NCBI RefSeq assembly: GCF_913063105.1
Contig: NZ_CAJXYQ010000007.1
Location: 124,001 to 188,000 of the forward strand
Direction: 5' to 3'
From: an uncultured Draconibacterium sp.
GTDB taxonomy: Bacteria > Bacteroidota > Bacteroidia > Bacteroidales > Prolixibacteraceae
Length of the DNA: 64,000 nucleotides
Both the position numbers and the translations under genes were made by a program. The stretch's first letter is position 1, and each line of letters begins with the position of its first letter. The notes under the pieces were generated by a model. That model saw only the letters and a list, made by a program, of their open reading frames with translations, was not told the origin of the DNA and ran no database searches. Below, piece by piece: positions 41,055-50,417 of the stretch.

Positions 41055-41629
41055 AACTATTGGAGTCGCTCACACGAATTATTTACCGACTTTACCACCT
41101 TCCGCTTTTTATTGTGTTTAAGGTGCAATACAAAACCTTTCCGCGCATAAAAGGGCGCATGTTTTTGCGCAATAAGGGAACAATGCAGCTTGGCTCCGGA
41201 GTTCGGATTAACTCGCTGTATGCAGCCAATGCCATTGGTGGACAAACATTTATGAGCATAAAAGTAAGACCGGGAGCCACTTTAAAAATTGGCAACAACG
41301 TAGCCCTGTCGAATAGTGCCATATATTGTGCCGACAGCATAAGCCTTGAAGATGATGTTTTTATTGGTGGCGACTGTAAAATTTACGATACCGATTTTCA
41401 TTCGGTGCTGTACGACGAACGACTGGCCGTACCCGAAGAAGGAAAACGCACAGCGCCGGTGTGCATAAAAAAAGGGGTATTGGTGGGTACCGGAAGCATC
41501 GTACTAAAAGGCGTTACCATTGGCGAAAAAAGTGTAATCGGCGCCGGGTCGGTGGTAAGCAAAAACATACCACCAAACGAAATTTGGGGCGGCAACCCCA
41601 TTCAGTTTATTCGGAAGATTGAGCAGTAA
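41051..41629 (+). CDS. Hexapeptide-repeat acyltransferase (WcaF/LacA-like)
   Basis: 192 residues. After a short basic N-terminus, a left-handed beta-helix is built from hexapeptide repeats (LKIGNNVALSNSAIYC, ISLEDDVFIGGDCKIYD). The active-site region FHSVLYDERLAVPEEG is followed by the lid and the end motif VVSKNIPPNEIWGGNPIQFI, matching sugar O-acetyltransferases of the LacA/WcaF type. It is the last gene of the yfhO operon and likely O-acetylates the glycan assembled there. Confidence 0.9.
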   Translation: MKLLESLTRIIYRLYHLPLFIVFKVQYKTFPRIKGRMFLRNKGTMQLGSGVRINSLYAANAIGGQTFMSIKVRPGATLKIGNNVALSNSAIYCADSISLEDDVFIGGDCKIYDTDFHSVLYDERLAVPEEGKRTAPVCIKKGVLVGTGSIVLKGVTIGEKSVIGAGSVVSKNIPPNEIWGGNPIQFIRKIEQ

Positions 41630-41634
41630 AATAC

Positions 41635-42918
41635 TTAGTCTGCTTTTTGTAGTAATTCATTAATGTATTTTACCACCAACTCCTTACTTTGTCCCTCGTT
41701 CTCCGTTCCCAGAACAGCATTATACCCTTTAGCTCGCATATATACATCAGGTTTTTGATCCTTTATCGATCCAATATAATCCATTAATGTTAATTCATCC
41801 TCGTATTTAGGAATCAAGCCGTTTTCAACATATCCATAATTATCCTTCTTGAATTGATCTGAACATACGAAGAATACACTTGGAATATTTAGAAGCGTTG
41901 CTTCTAGATGCACCGATGACGCTGATGCGATCTGAAAATCGATCTTTCCCAGGTAATCAAAAATTCCCTCCTGTTTTGAGTTCGAAAATTTAGTGATCTT
42001 TACAATATCGTCAATGTTCCTCCTTTCGGCTGGATGAGGTCGAAAATGGATAGACATTTCAGGAAATGCAGCATTTAATTGAGCCACCAACTTACTAATC
42101 CTTTCAAGATCGTCAACCAGACTCATTGAAATACCAATATTTCTAACCACCCTATTTCTATTTCGTTTCGAGAAATAAGGATCGAATTTAGGCATTCCCA
42201 CTAATTTGACACTACCTTCAATCGGACCAATTCTTTTATATTTCCTTAAAGTATCCTCTCCCTCAAGTAATGATAAGTCAAATTTTAAGGGTGGAAATTT
42301 TTCTGAAATACTTGCATGCTGTATATAAACCGTTGCTATCCCTATCTTTTTTGCAGCTTGTAATAAGGCTCGTTGGTCGAACCTGTGATCATTGGCAAAA
42401 ACGATTAAACGTGGTTGGTATATTTCCAGAATTTTTACCCAATTCTCAAAATATCCAAGCGATTTTCCTAACACATAGTTATAGTTTTCCTTAGATTTTC
42501 TTCGTGCTTGAATCCTTTTTTTCAGTTTCACAAATTTAATTAAGTGAACAAAACGATGGGCACAATAAATATTTTTCCACTTTTCCTTTTTTAGTTTTTC
42601 CTGATAAGCGCCTAAAAAAACTGCATTTTCAAAATATTCGGCCAGAAACTTTATGGAATCATAATTGTTCTTCGAACCCACATACAACCAAATCTTATTT
42701 TTAAAATATTGCTCTCGTTGATACCTAAAACTTTTTGGTTCAAATACAAATTGAAAGTATTTAATTAATGGTCCTATCAATATCTCTGAAATTAGTCTGA
42801 TTTTTTGGGGTAATGAAATCGGTATTAATTTCTTTTTTAGATTTGAAGGTAGTTGGTCATATGCTCCGGTATAATACACATGCAAGATGTCTTGATATAT
42901 AAGATACAAATGCTTCAT
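41635..42918 (-). CDS. GT-B-fold polysaccharide protein, probable glycosyltransferase
   Basis: 427 residues, soluble. The second half has features of GT-B enzymes of the capsule and CDP-glycerol/sialyl type: YIQHASISEKFPPLKFDL, the RPHPAERR motif with a conserved His-Pro, and ASSVHLEATLLNIPSVFF, which resembles the donor-phosphate-binding helix. I cannot assign a CAZy family. It is the last gene of the AT-rich block and starts at the same base where the methyltransferase gene ends (TAATG-type junction). Next to a nonulosonic acid pathway, transfer of that sugar is one possibility. Confidence 0.65.
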   Translation of the reverse strand: MKHLYLIYQDILHVYYTGAYDQLPSNLKKKLIPISLPQKIRLISEILIGPLIKYFQFVFEPKSFRYQREQYFKNKIWLYVGSKNNYDSIKFLAEYFENAVFLGAYQEKLKKEKWKNIYCAHRFVHLIKFVKLKKRIQARRKSKENYNYVLGKSLGYFENWVKILEIYQPRLIVFANDHRFDQRALLQAAKKIGIATVYIQHASISEKFPPLKFDLSLLEGEDTLRKYKRIGPIEGSVKLVGMPKFDPYFSKRNRNRVVRNIGISMSLVDDLERISKLVAQLNAAFPEMSIHFRPHPAERRNIDDIVKITKFSNSKQEGIFDYLGKIDFQIASASSVHLEATLLNIPSVFFVCSDQFKKDNYGYVENGLIPKYEDELTLMDYIGSIKDQKPDVYMRAKGYNAVLGTENEGQSKELVVKYINELLQKAD

Positions 42919-43712
42919 TAATTCCTATACCAAACTTTTGATAAAAGCACCGATTCCCTAGATGGGTCATTGTCTTTATCAAGTTCATTAGGAAACGAAC
43001 CTACATATCCTAAATCTTCAAAACGATCCTTCCTTAAAAAAGTAAACTCCATAAGAGTGGGAATATTTATTCCTTTAATCTTACTGACTCTTCCCCAATT
43101 GTTTGGATGTATATGAACACAATTATGATTTAACAATAACTTATCAAATACGGGAGATACAAACTTAAAAAATTCCTTATCCCATAACCTGTCAAGTCCA
43201 TGAAATTCGATAATAATGATTCTAAATCGGTTTAACAAGTAACTTGACATATTAAGTATAGACGCATATTCTGCACCTTCAATATCCATTTGAAGTAACA
43301 AATCCTTATCATTAGCATTACTAGAATTCACCCAATCATCCATGGTAATATAATCTTCATCTGAATATGGACCTATATATTTCTTTAAAAAATGAAAATC
43401 CTTGTTATTCACCTCTGGAGGATTAACGGATTTATCCGCTAAAAAAATTTTCATCCCTATAGAAAGACAATCTAGTTCAAATTGATATTTGTTATCTACT
43501 CCTGGTGAAAAACATGCATTAATCCCCTTAAAGTCATTTGGTAATATATATCCTCCATCTTTCTCTGGTCCCAAACGAATTAATTCTTTATCTATCTTTT
43601 TAGGGTGCAACCTCCTGATTAATTTCAACACTAATTTTTTACTGGTCTGTCTATTTAAGGTCAATCCTATTCTTGAAAAAATATTTTGAATTTTTCTCTC
43701 AATATTAATCAT
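42918..43712 (-). CDS. FkbM-type methyltransferase
   Basis: 264 residues. The SAM-binding region is weakly conserved (GGYILPNDFKGINACFSPGVD), and the FkbM signature follows as LLLQMDIEGAEYASILN and IIIIEFHGL. FkbM-like enzymes methylate hydroxyls on polyketides or sugars. Set in a polysaccharide locus, sugar O-methylation is likely. It is unusually AT-rich compared with genes outside this block and shares an overlapping junction with the GT-B gene. Confidence 0.78.
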   Translation of the reverse strand: MINIERKIQNIFSRIGLTLNRQTSKKLVLKLIRRLHPKKIDKELIRLGPEKDGGYILPNDFKGINACFSPGVDNKYQFELDCLSIGMKIFLADKSVNPPEVNNKDFHFLKKYIGPYSDEDYITMDDWVNSSNANDKDLLLQMDIEGAEYASILNMSSYLLNRFRIIIIEFHGLDRLWDKEFFKFVSPVFDKLLLNHNCVHIHPNNWGRVSKIKGINIPTLMEFTFLRKDRFEDLGYVGSFPNELDKDNDPSRESVLLSKVWYRN

Positions 43713-43728
43713 CGTTGCTACAATTTTT

Positions 43729-44649
43729 TTAGAAGTCTTTGTAATTTTCTAATTCTAAATTCAAATTATTGTATTCAGAGCACAAATAACTCTTTGTGGT
43801 ATGCATATAATTAAGCATAAAGGAGTTAAGATAATAATTCATTTTGTTTTCATTTCGCAATTCAATCAATCTTCTTAGGTTAAAGATCAGTGAGTTATAT
43901 TTTTCAAAATATAAACCATCCCCTAATTCTGGAATTATTTCATCTAATTCAGCAATTGAATTAAAAAAGATTACCCCGTTCAAGTCAAAACCCATTTTCT
44001 GAACAGCATCTTCACCTCCCCAATATATGGGAACGGTTTGAGTTTTTATACAGTCAAAGAACTTTTCAGAAACATATTCTGGATATTTACCATTCTCAAT
44101 CACAATCTGAAATTTATGTTTAGTGAAAGCAGCATCTATATTGCCAAATTTTTGGTAACCCGAACCAAATATATTCAAGTCTTGTCCATATTGTTTCACC
44201 ACACTATGTCTTAATTTGTGCCCCTCTAAAAACCTTTTATTGGAGCTAACAATTGATACGAGTTCTGACTTATCTTTAAATAATGTACCAACTTCTATAT
44301 TAACGAAATTATCATTATTAACATAGAGAGTTCGACAACAAACATAATTCTCTAAACCAAAAAAATTCTTGAAAGAAACCTCACCGTCAAAATTCATGTA
44401 CGGCTTAATCCAATCCTCATGTTCAATAAGGGCAGGAGATTCAATTGCAAGGAGAATATTACTTTTCTTTTCATCATATTGTTCAGGAATGAATTTGTTG
44501 TAACAGATATTTATATTATTCCTTTCATATAAGGATCTCAATTTATTAACAACTCCTAACTTCAAATGGCTTCCAAACAAATTATTCTTCCTCAATTTTC
44601 TCCGAATTCGAAATTTCATATATTGACTCCTGTTCATTTTTATTACCAA
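43729..44649 (-). CDS. GT10 (alpha-1,3/4-fucosyltransferase-like) glycosyltransferase
   Basis: 306 residues. The C-terminal half carries the GT10 donor-binding motif: KFQIVIENGKYPEYVSEKF followed by TVPIYWGGEDAV, equivalent to the FxxxFENS...DYVTEK and PVYWG segments of fucosyltransferases. The N-terminal acceptor half (LLAIESPALIEHEDW, FKNFFGLENYVCCRT) is also of this type. GDP-fucose is the usual donor, but no fucose pathway gene is in the window. A second in-frame ATG lies 12 bases inside; the start is not certain. The gene is very AT-rich. Confidence 0.82.
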   Translation of the reverse strand: MVIKMNRSQYMKFRIRRKLRKNNLFGSHLKLGVVNKLRSLYERNNINICYNKFIPEQYDEKKSNILLAIESPALIEHEDWIKPYMNFDGEVSFKNFFGLENYVCCRTLYVNNDNFVNIEVGTLFKDKSELVSIVSSNKRFLEGHKLRHSVVKQYGQDLNIFGSGYQKFGNIDAAFTKHKFQIVIENGKYPEYVSEKFFDCIKTQTVPIYWGGEDAVQKMGFDLNGVIFFNSIAELDEIIPELGDGLYFEKYNSLIFNLRRLIELRNENKMNYYLNSFMLNYMHTTKSYLCSEYNNLNLELENYKDF

Positions 44650-44665
44650 TTTTCGGATAACACTT

Positions 44666-46200
<1,535 letters not shown>

Positions 46201-46204
46201 GCCG

Positions 46205-46957
46205 TTACTTCTTATTTTTTGCAGTTTCTGATAACATGTTATTTATTAAATCTGGATGGTTCGAAACAAAGCTAACAATATCCGTGTAATCTATGCGTAA
46301 ACTTCCAGTGTATAATTTCTTAAAAATTAATTGTGCATTAGTGAAATCTTGCTCAGTATCTACTGTCAGTCTTATAAAATCGTTTCTTGTCAAAACAGTA
46401 GGAGCATCAATCCAATTTACGCTAAATTTCTCTTTATGTTCGTAAATATAATTGGTAACATGTTCATGGTAAAAATTTTCACTGGTATATTTCATTACCC
46501 TTTGTAATGCATCTAGTGTTGTAAGCTCAGTAAAAAAACCAAGGCCGGTTTTCATGCTTGGTTTTTTATTTATACGATGCGTCAGATAATCCATAGTGTC
46601 TGTCCAGCTATTTAATAAATCGGCTATGAACTCCATATTCAGGAATGGATTATCTGCGCATATACGAACTATTTTCTGATACCCGTAATGAACGGCCGTA
46701 TCAACAAACCGTTTTAACACATCATTCTCACTCCCGCGATAAACTTCAATTCCTGTCGATTCAATATTTTTACAAAACTTATCATCAATTGGATTAGTCG
46801 TTGTTGCCAGAACAATCGGTATTTCAGGAAAAGAATTTTGCAAATTCGAAATTAAAATCTCAGGAATTGTCAAATCATTAAAAAAAAGTTTTGTCATTTT
46901 GCCGGGAAGCCGCGAAGAACCAGATCTGGCCTGTATGATAAATCCGATTTTATTCAT
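46205..46957 (-). CDS. Cytidylyltransferase (NeuA/SpsF-like) for nonulosonic acid activation
   Basis: 250 residues. The N-terminal nucleotide-binding loop IIQARSGSSRLPGKMTKLF is the nucleotidyltransferase signature, followed by VLATTTNPIDD and RICADNPFLNMEF. The layout fits SpsF-like CMP-sugar synthetases. With the synthase 4 bases downstream and the phosphatase after it, it should convert the free nonulosonic acid to its CMP form. Sequence similarity to NeuA proper is moderate, so substrate is inferred from context. Confidence 0.83.
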   Translation of the reverse strand: MNKIGFIIQARSGSSRLPGKMTKLFFNDLTIPEILISNLQNSFPEIPIVLATTTNPIDDKFCKNIESTGIEVYRGSENDVLKRFVDTAVHYGYQKIVRICADNPFLNMEFIADLLNSWTDTMDYLTHRINKKPSMKTGLGFFTELTTLDALQRVMKYTSENFYHEHVTNYIYEHKEKFSVNWIDAPTVLTRNDFIRLTVDTEQDFTNAQLIFKKLYTGSLRIDYTDIVSFVSNHPDLINNMLSETAKNKK

Positions 46958-47067
46958 ATAATTCTTTTTGCGATCAATTTCTGTACTGAAAGTTTACATA
47001 TTGTGCTTTCAAACAAATATATTATAATTCAGCTAACAATTCTTGGTATAACAAGTGTGCATAATTC

Positions 47068-48510
47068 TTACCCCAAAAATCCTTTTAGTTTTTTGATCAA
47101 ATCAACAATGTGTTCTCTGTTAAAAATAATATTATAGATAAAAAAAGTAATCGAGGGACAGATTATTCCTACTATTCCATGCATTAACAATCTTGCTTCC
47201 ATCATAGCCAATAAAGCCAAGGTAACGACCATAGCAACGATACCTCCAATAAATACTGATTTAATATGCATTAATTGCTCCCAGAATCCATATTCTACAT
47301 ACCTTTTTGTAGAGGTAGTTAACATTACCACTTGAATAGTTGTAATAAACAACTCCCCAATTATTAATAATTCAACACTCTCTCTTCCAACAATCAGAAT
47401 GTTAACAATCCTTAGAATATTAATTACCATGTTAATAGAAAACAACAATTTACTTTTCCCCAACGCAAGTAACACTTTTGCATTTATGTTCACCAAAGGC
47501 GCTAATAATCCAATAAAACATAACAATTTAAAATAGGGTATCATAGGTGTCCACTTCTCGCCCAGGACTATAATAACAAACGGGGTTGCGATCGAATATA
47601 ATGTGATAAAAAGAGGGACAGTAAATATCATCGTATTCTCATTGAAACGCCTTATTCCATTTGCCATTCTAACCACATCTTCCTGCATTTTTGAAAGCAC
47701 AGGAAAAGCAACCATTCCTATTGCTCCTGAAATTTGCCTTTTTGCAATATCAACATATTTCTTTGAGTTAGAATAAAAGCCCAAAACTTCAGTACTATAC
47801 AATTTTCCTATAACCAACTGATAAATATTGGAAAATGAGTACGCCAAAACCGAATCAAATAATGTCCACCCTGCGAAATGAAATAGTTCAATAGCTGATC
47901 TACTTCTAAATAAAAGTTTCGGTCGCCAAGTTGATGTACACCAAATGCCTGACACATAAATCATACGATTAAAAACCATTTGAACCGCCAAACTCCAAAC
48001 TCCCATATTAAACAACGCCATTACAATTCCACAAACACCTGATGTTGAAGCCGCAATCAAGGTTAAAAGAGCGTTCTTTCTAAACTGAATACCCCTCATC
48101 ATTTGAGCAAGTTGTACAATTCCAAATGCATTTACCAGCAAGTTTATCATTACAAAGCGAGTGAGCTTAGTCAAACTTGGCTCGTTAAAAAATATTGCTA
48201 TTAAAGGTGCGCATAACCATAAGGTAATATAAACGAAAATGCTAAGTCCTAGATTTAGATAAAACGCAGTGTTGACATCTTCATCATTTATATCTTTTTT
48301 CTGTACCAAAGCACTTCCTAAACCCCCTTCCACTATTGCATTGGCTACTGCAAAAAAGAACATTATCATTCCAATTAATCCATAATCTTTCGGATTTAAA
48401 ATACGAGCAATAATTATTCCAATTACAAACTGTACAGCATACCCCCCAAACTTCTCTATAGTAGTCCAAAATACGCCTTTAATAGCCTGATCTTTTAATG
48501 TTTCTGGCAT
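47068..48510 (-). CDS. Wzx-type lipopolysaccharide/oligosaccharide flippase
   Basis: 480 residues with about 12-14 membrane segments, normal for the MOP superfamily. The N-terminus (LKDQAIKGVFWTTIEKFG) and the segments GLIGMIMFFFAVANAIVEGG and LGSALVQKKDINDEDVNTAF match the WzxC/polysaccharide transporter branch. It would move lipid-linked repeat units across the inner membrane. It is 110 bases upstream of the cytidylyltransferase gene and probably first in the AT-rich operon. The 888-base gap upstream holds repeats rather than genes. Confidence 0.9.
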   Translation of the reverse strand: MPETLKDQAIKGVFWTTIEKFGGYAVQFVIGIIIARILNPKDYGLIGMIMFFFAVANAIVEGGLGSALVQKKDINDEDVNTAFYLNLGLSIFVYITLWLCAPLIAIFFNEPSLTKLTRFVMINLLVNAFGIVQLAQMMRGIQFRKNALLTLIAASTSGVCGIVMALFNMGVWSLAVQMVFNRMIYVSGIWCTSTWRPKLLFRSRSAIELFHFAGWTLFDSVLAYSFSNIYQLVIGKLYSTEVLGFYSNSKKYVDIAKRQISGAIGMVAFPVLSKMQEDVVRMANGIRRFNENTMIFTVPLFITLYSIATPFVIIVLGEKWTPMIPYFKLLCFIGLLAPLVNINAKVLLALGKSKLLFSINMVINILRIVNILIVGRESVELLIIGELFITTIQVVMLTTSTKRYVEYGFWEQLMHIKSVFIGGIVAMVVTLALLAMMEARLLMHGIVGIICPSITFFIYNIIFNREHIVDLIKKLKGFLG

Positions 48511-48811
48511 TTATACTCTGATAAGTTTCTGAAATCATTAAATAACACACATCAGGGATTAGCAGATCCTAATCATTTTACTCCATGTTACCATGACTGT
48601 CATTTTATATTTAATATTCTACATTCAAAAATATTTCAAGGCTTGGAAGCTATCACAATTTTACCACGAAAATAACCTTTCTCAACAAACAACTACCGTA
48701 TTAGCAAAAACTTTCTTGGAATTTCAGACGGAGCTAACTACGAGCTTGCTCAGTACTTTAGAATACCACAACCAACCAAAAACACCAGTAATAACAGGCC
48801 TTTCAGCCCAT

Positions 48812-49133
48812 TTTCAAGATAGCAGACAGCCATTATCTTATGGCAGATAGTGGTTATCTTCTACCAGATGATGATTATCTTACGTCAGCGAAGGATAATC
48901 TTGCGTCAGATTAAGGCAATCTGATGGGGTAGAAACCTTATCTTATAAAAGATGTATTACATCTTATGGTTTTTTGGCTTCCTCTGCTGTCAGCGTAACA
49001 GAAACTGCTTGTTGGGCAAGTATATCGTATAAAAGATGACATTCATCTTATGGCAGATAATGATTATCGGGTGCAAGACAGGCCTTATCGGCTGAGGTAG
49101 CATCTTTTTCGGACAGCAGAGAAAAAATTCCTT
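48812..49133 (+). repeat. Degenerate 21-bp tandem repeat array, copy B
   Basis: Cores of the type TTATCTT start at 48833, 48854 and 48875, with variants TAATCTT at 48896, CAATCTG at 48917 and TTATCTT at 48938. Further cores keep the same 21-base step at 48959, 48980, 49001, 49022, 49043, 49064, 49085 and 49106. That is about 14 units without a single phase slip. One frame reads Y-L-x-x-D-x-x heptads (for example YLMADSG, YLLPDDD, YLTSAKD) but contains stop codons. Within it, AAGATGTA-T-TACATCTT (48949-48965) is a perfect dyad. The unit order matches copy A at 13701-13962 in opposite orientation. Confidence 0.88.
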
Positions 49134-49206
49134 CTGGGAGCGAAGTTTGAATTTATGATTGATGCTCTCCTGGAGGGAGTCGAAAACACAATCAGGGTGA
49201 GCCCTA

Positions 49207-49227
49207 CCCCTCGTTTGCAACGAGGGG
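49207..49227. repeat. REP-like hairpin 1
   Basis: CCCCTCGTT and AACGAGGGG form a perfect 9-bp stem around a TGC loop. It sits directly beside the relic of a REP-associated transposase and shares its CGTT/AACG core with the second hairpin 9 bases away. Confidence 0.8.
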
Positions 49228-49236
49228 TTTCTACTA

Positions 49237-49255
49237 TTTTCGTTTTCAACGAAAA
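49237..49255. repeat. REP-like hairpin 2
   Basis: TTTTCGTT and AACGAAAA form an 8-bp stem around a TTC loop, 5 bases from the end of the transposase relic. Paired REP hairpins with a common core resemble the REP-doublets processed by such transposases. Confidence 0.7.
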
Positions 49256-49259
49256 ATGC

Positions 49260-49382
49260 TTAAACATCAAGTTCAATATCGACCAAACCTTTTACTCCTG
49301 AATAATCCACAGCCGAACTAAACAAATATTCATGCGGATAAGCAACAATCAATGCTTTCACTGGGTTCTCCAGGGAAAGCTT
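49260..49382 (-). pseudogene. C-terminal relic of a REP-associated tyrosine (Y1) transposase
   Basis: About 40 codons on the minus strand keep the ending of this family: ENPVKALIVAYPHEYLFSSA, then DYSGVKGLVDIELDV and a stop. The N-P-V-x-A, Y-x-x-S-S-A and G-L-x-x-I-E-L positions fit the RAYT/IS200-like transposases abundant in Bacteroidota. An in-frame TAG precedes it and the HUH catalytic part is missing, so it is inactive. Its downstream hairpins are the expected REP elements. Confidence 0.75.
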
Positions 49383-49398
49383 CTAATTCAATCTTGCA

Positions 49399-50352
49399 CT
49401 AATCCATATCAAACAAACAAAGTGGTTTTTTGGGTGTTGATGCCACGTCGACATGGGCAGCCAGCATTAATAGTATAAACCCAATTAATATGGGTAGCGA
49501 TGCAATCATTACCTGTCCGGTGGTAGCTAAAATTCCCTCAACGTAACTTCTTATCCAAAACCGGGCTCCTGTTGCAATACCGAACAGCATAAATAGGGTT
49601 CCGAAAATAATTTCGAGGGTAGCAATATTAAAATCGCGTAAAAAGTAATTGTAAAATATGCGTTTGAAAAAACGATTTAAATATTTTAACGGGAAGCTAA
49701 GTGCAGTATGTGAAATACTCAAACTGCTTTCTTCATCCTCGTATATGGCTTCCATGGGCATATCGGTAACCACCGCGTTAATAGTTGACAAACGAAAAAG
49801 CATATCGCTCTCAAAAAAATACCGGTTCTCAATTTTATCGAGCGGTAATAAGCGCAGGGCATTTTTATGTATGGCAACAAATCCGTTTGTGGGATCCATA
49901 ATATTCCAATACCCGTTAACAAACTTATTAATAAGCGAAAGTATACTGTTTCCAAACAAGCGCATGGCCGGCATTCTGCTTAACGACTCGAGGTTATAAA
50001 AGCGGTTTCCTTTTGCATAATCAGCCTCCTGATTACAAATTGGCTGAATTAAGCGTTTTATCAGGTGCGGCGACATTTGCCCGTCACCGTCCAGTTTTAC
50101 ACAAATATCGTAACCGGCCAGTAGTGCCCAACTAAATCCGGTTTTTACAGCTCCGCCAACACCCATGTTTTCCTTGTTATAGACTACTTTCACGCGCGAA
50201 TCGCTGCACTTTTGCTCCACATACTTTCCACTTTCTTCCGGGCAGCAGTCATCAACCACAACAATGGAGTCGACCTCCTCGCCTATTTCTGTGAGTAAAT
50301 TAAGTATTTGTGCTTTTACTTTATAGGCCGGTATAACAACTGCTACCTTCAT
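49399..50352 (-). CDS. GT2 family glycosyltransferase, polyprenyl-phosphate type
   Basis: 317 residues. The GT-A domain starts VAVVIPAYKVKAQILNLL with VVVDDCCPEESG and KLDGDGQMSPHL (DxD). Later motifs include GNRFYNLESLSRMP and MDPTNGFVAIHKNAL. Two C-terminal membrane segments (about 245-300) match enzymes that make polyprenyl-phosphate sugars (dolichol-phosphate mannosyltransferase type). It would supply a lipid-linked monosaccharide to a GT-C enzyme, and the polytopic protein encoded just upstream could be that enzyme. It ends next to the transposase relic. Confidence 0.9.
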   Translation of the reverse strand: MKVAVVIPAYKVKAQILNLLTEIGEEVDSIVVVDDCCPEESGKYVEQKCSDSRVKVVYNKENMGVGGAVKTGFSWALLAGYDICVKLDGDGQMSPHLIKRLIQPICNQEADYAKGNRFYNLESLSRMPAMRLFGNSILSLINKFVNGYWNIMDPTNGFVAIHKNALRLLPLDKIENRYFFESDMLFRLSTINAVVTDMPMEAIYEDEESSLSISHTALSFPLKYLNRFFKRIFYNYFLRDFNIATLEIIFGTLFMLFGIATGARFWIRSYVEGILATTGQVMIASLPILIGFILLMLAAHVDVASTPKKPLCLFDMD

Positions 50353-50417
50353 AATATTTTGTGTAAATGTGTATTTTCGATTTTGCCGATTAGTTCAACA
50401 GTATATCAGATAAAATT

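Larger units (their letters stand above)
48511..49398. other. 888-base gene-free stretch with repeats and a transposase relic
   Basis: No intact gene. From left to right: about 300 bases of AT-rich sequence with an 85-codon open frame of no recognisable kind, the 21-bp array copy B (48812-49133), two REP-like hairpins (49207-49227 and 49237-49255), and the C-terminal relic of a REP-associated transposase (49260-49382). It separates the AT-rich sugar block from the GT2/Wbp block and looks like a site of past insertions. Confidence 0.75.

Noticed and set aside
48593..48850. Open frame of 85 codons on the plus strand in the gap before the GT2 gene
   Set aside because: It ends inside the 21-bp array, has no recognisable family, no promoter or ribosome site, and a composition like the surrounding non-coding sequence.
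48812..49133. CRISPR array
   Set aside because: The units are directly adjacent 21-mers with diverged sequence; there are no unique spacers, no constant repeat and no cas genes in the window.
49085..49276. Open frame of 63 codons on the minus strand over the REP hairpins
   Set aside because: It runs through both hairpins in a different frame from the transposase relic and shows no family features.
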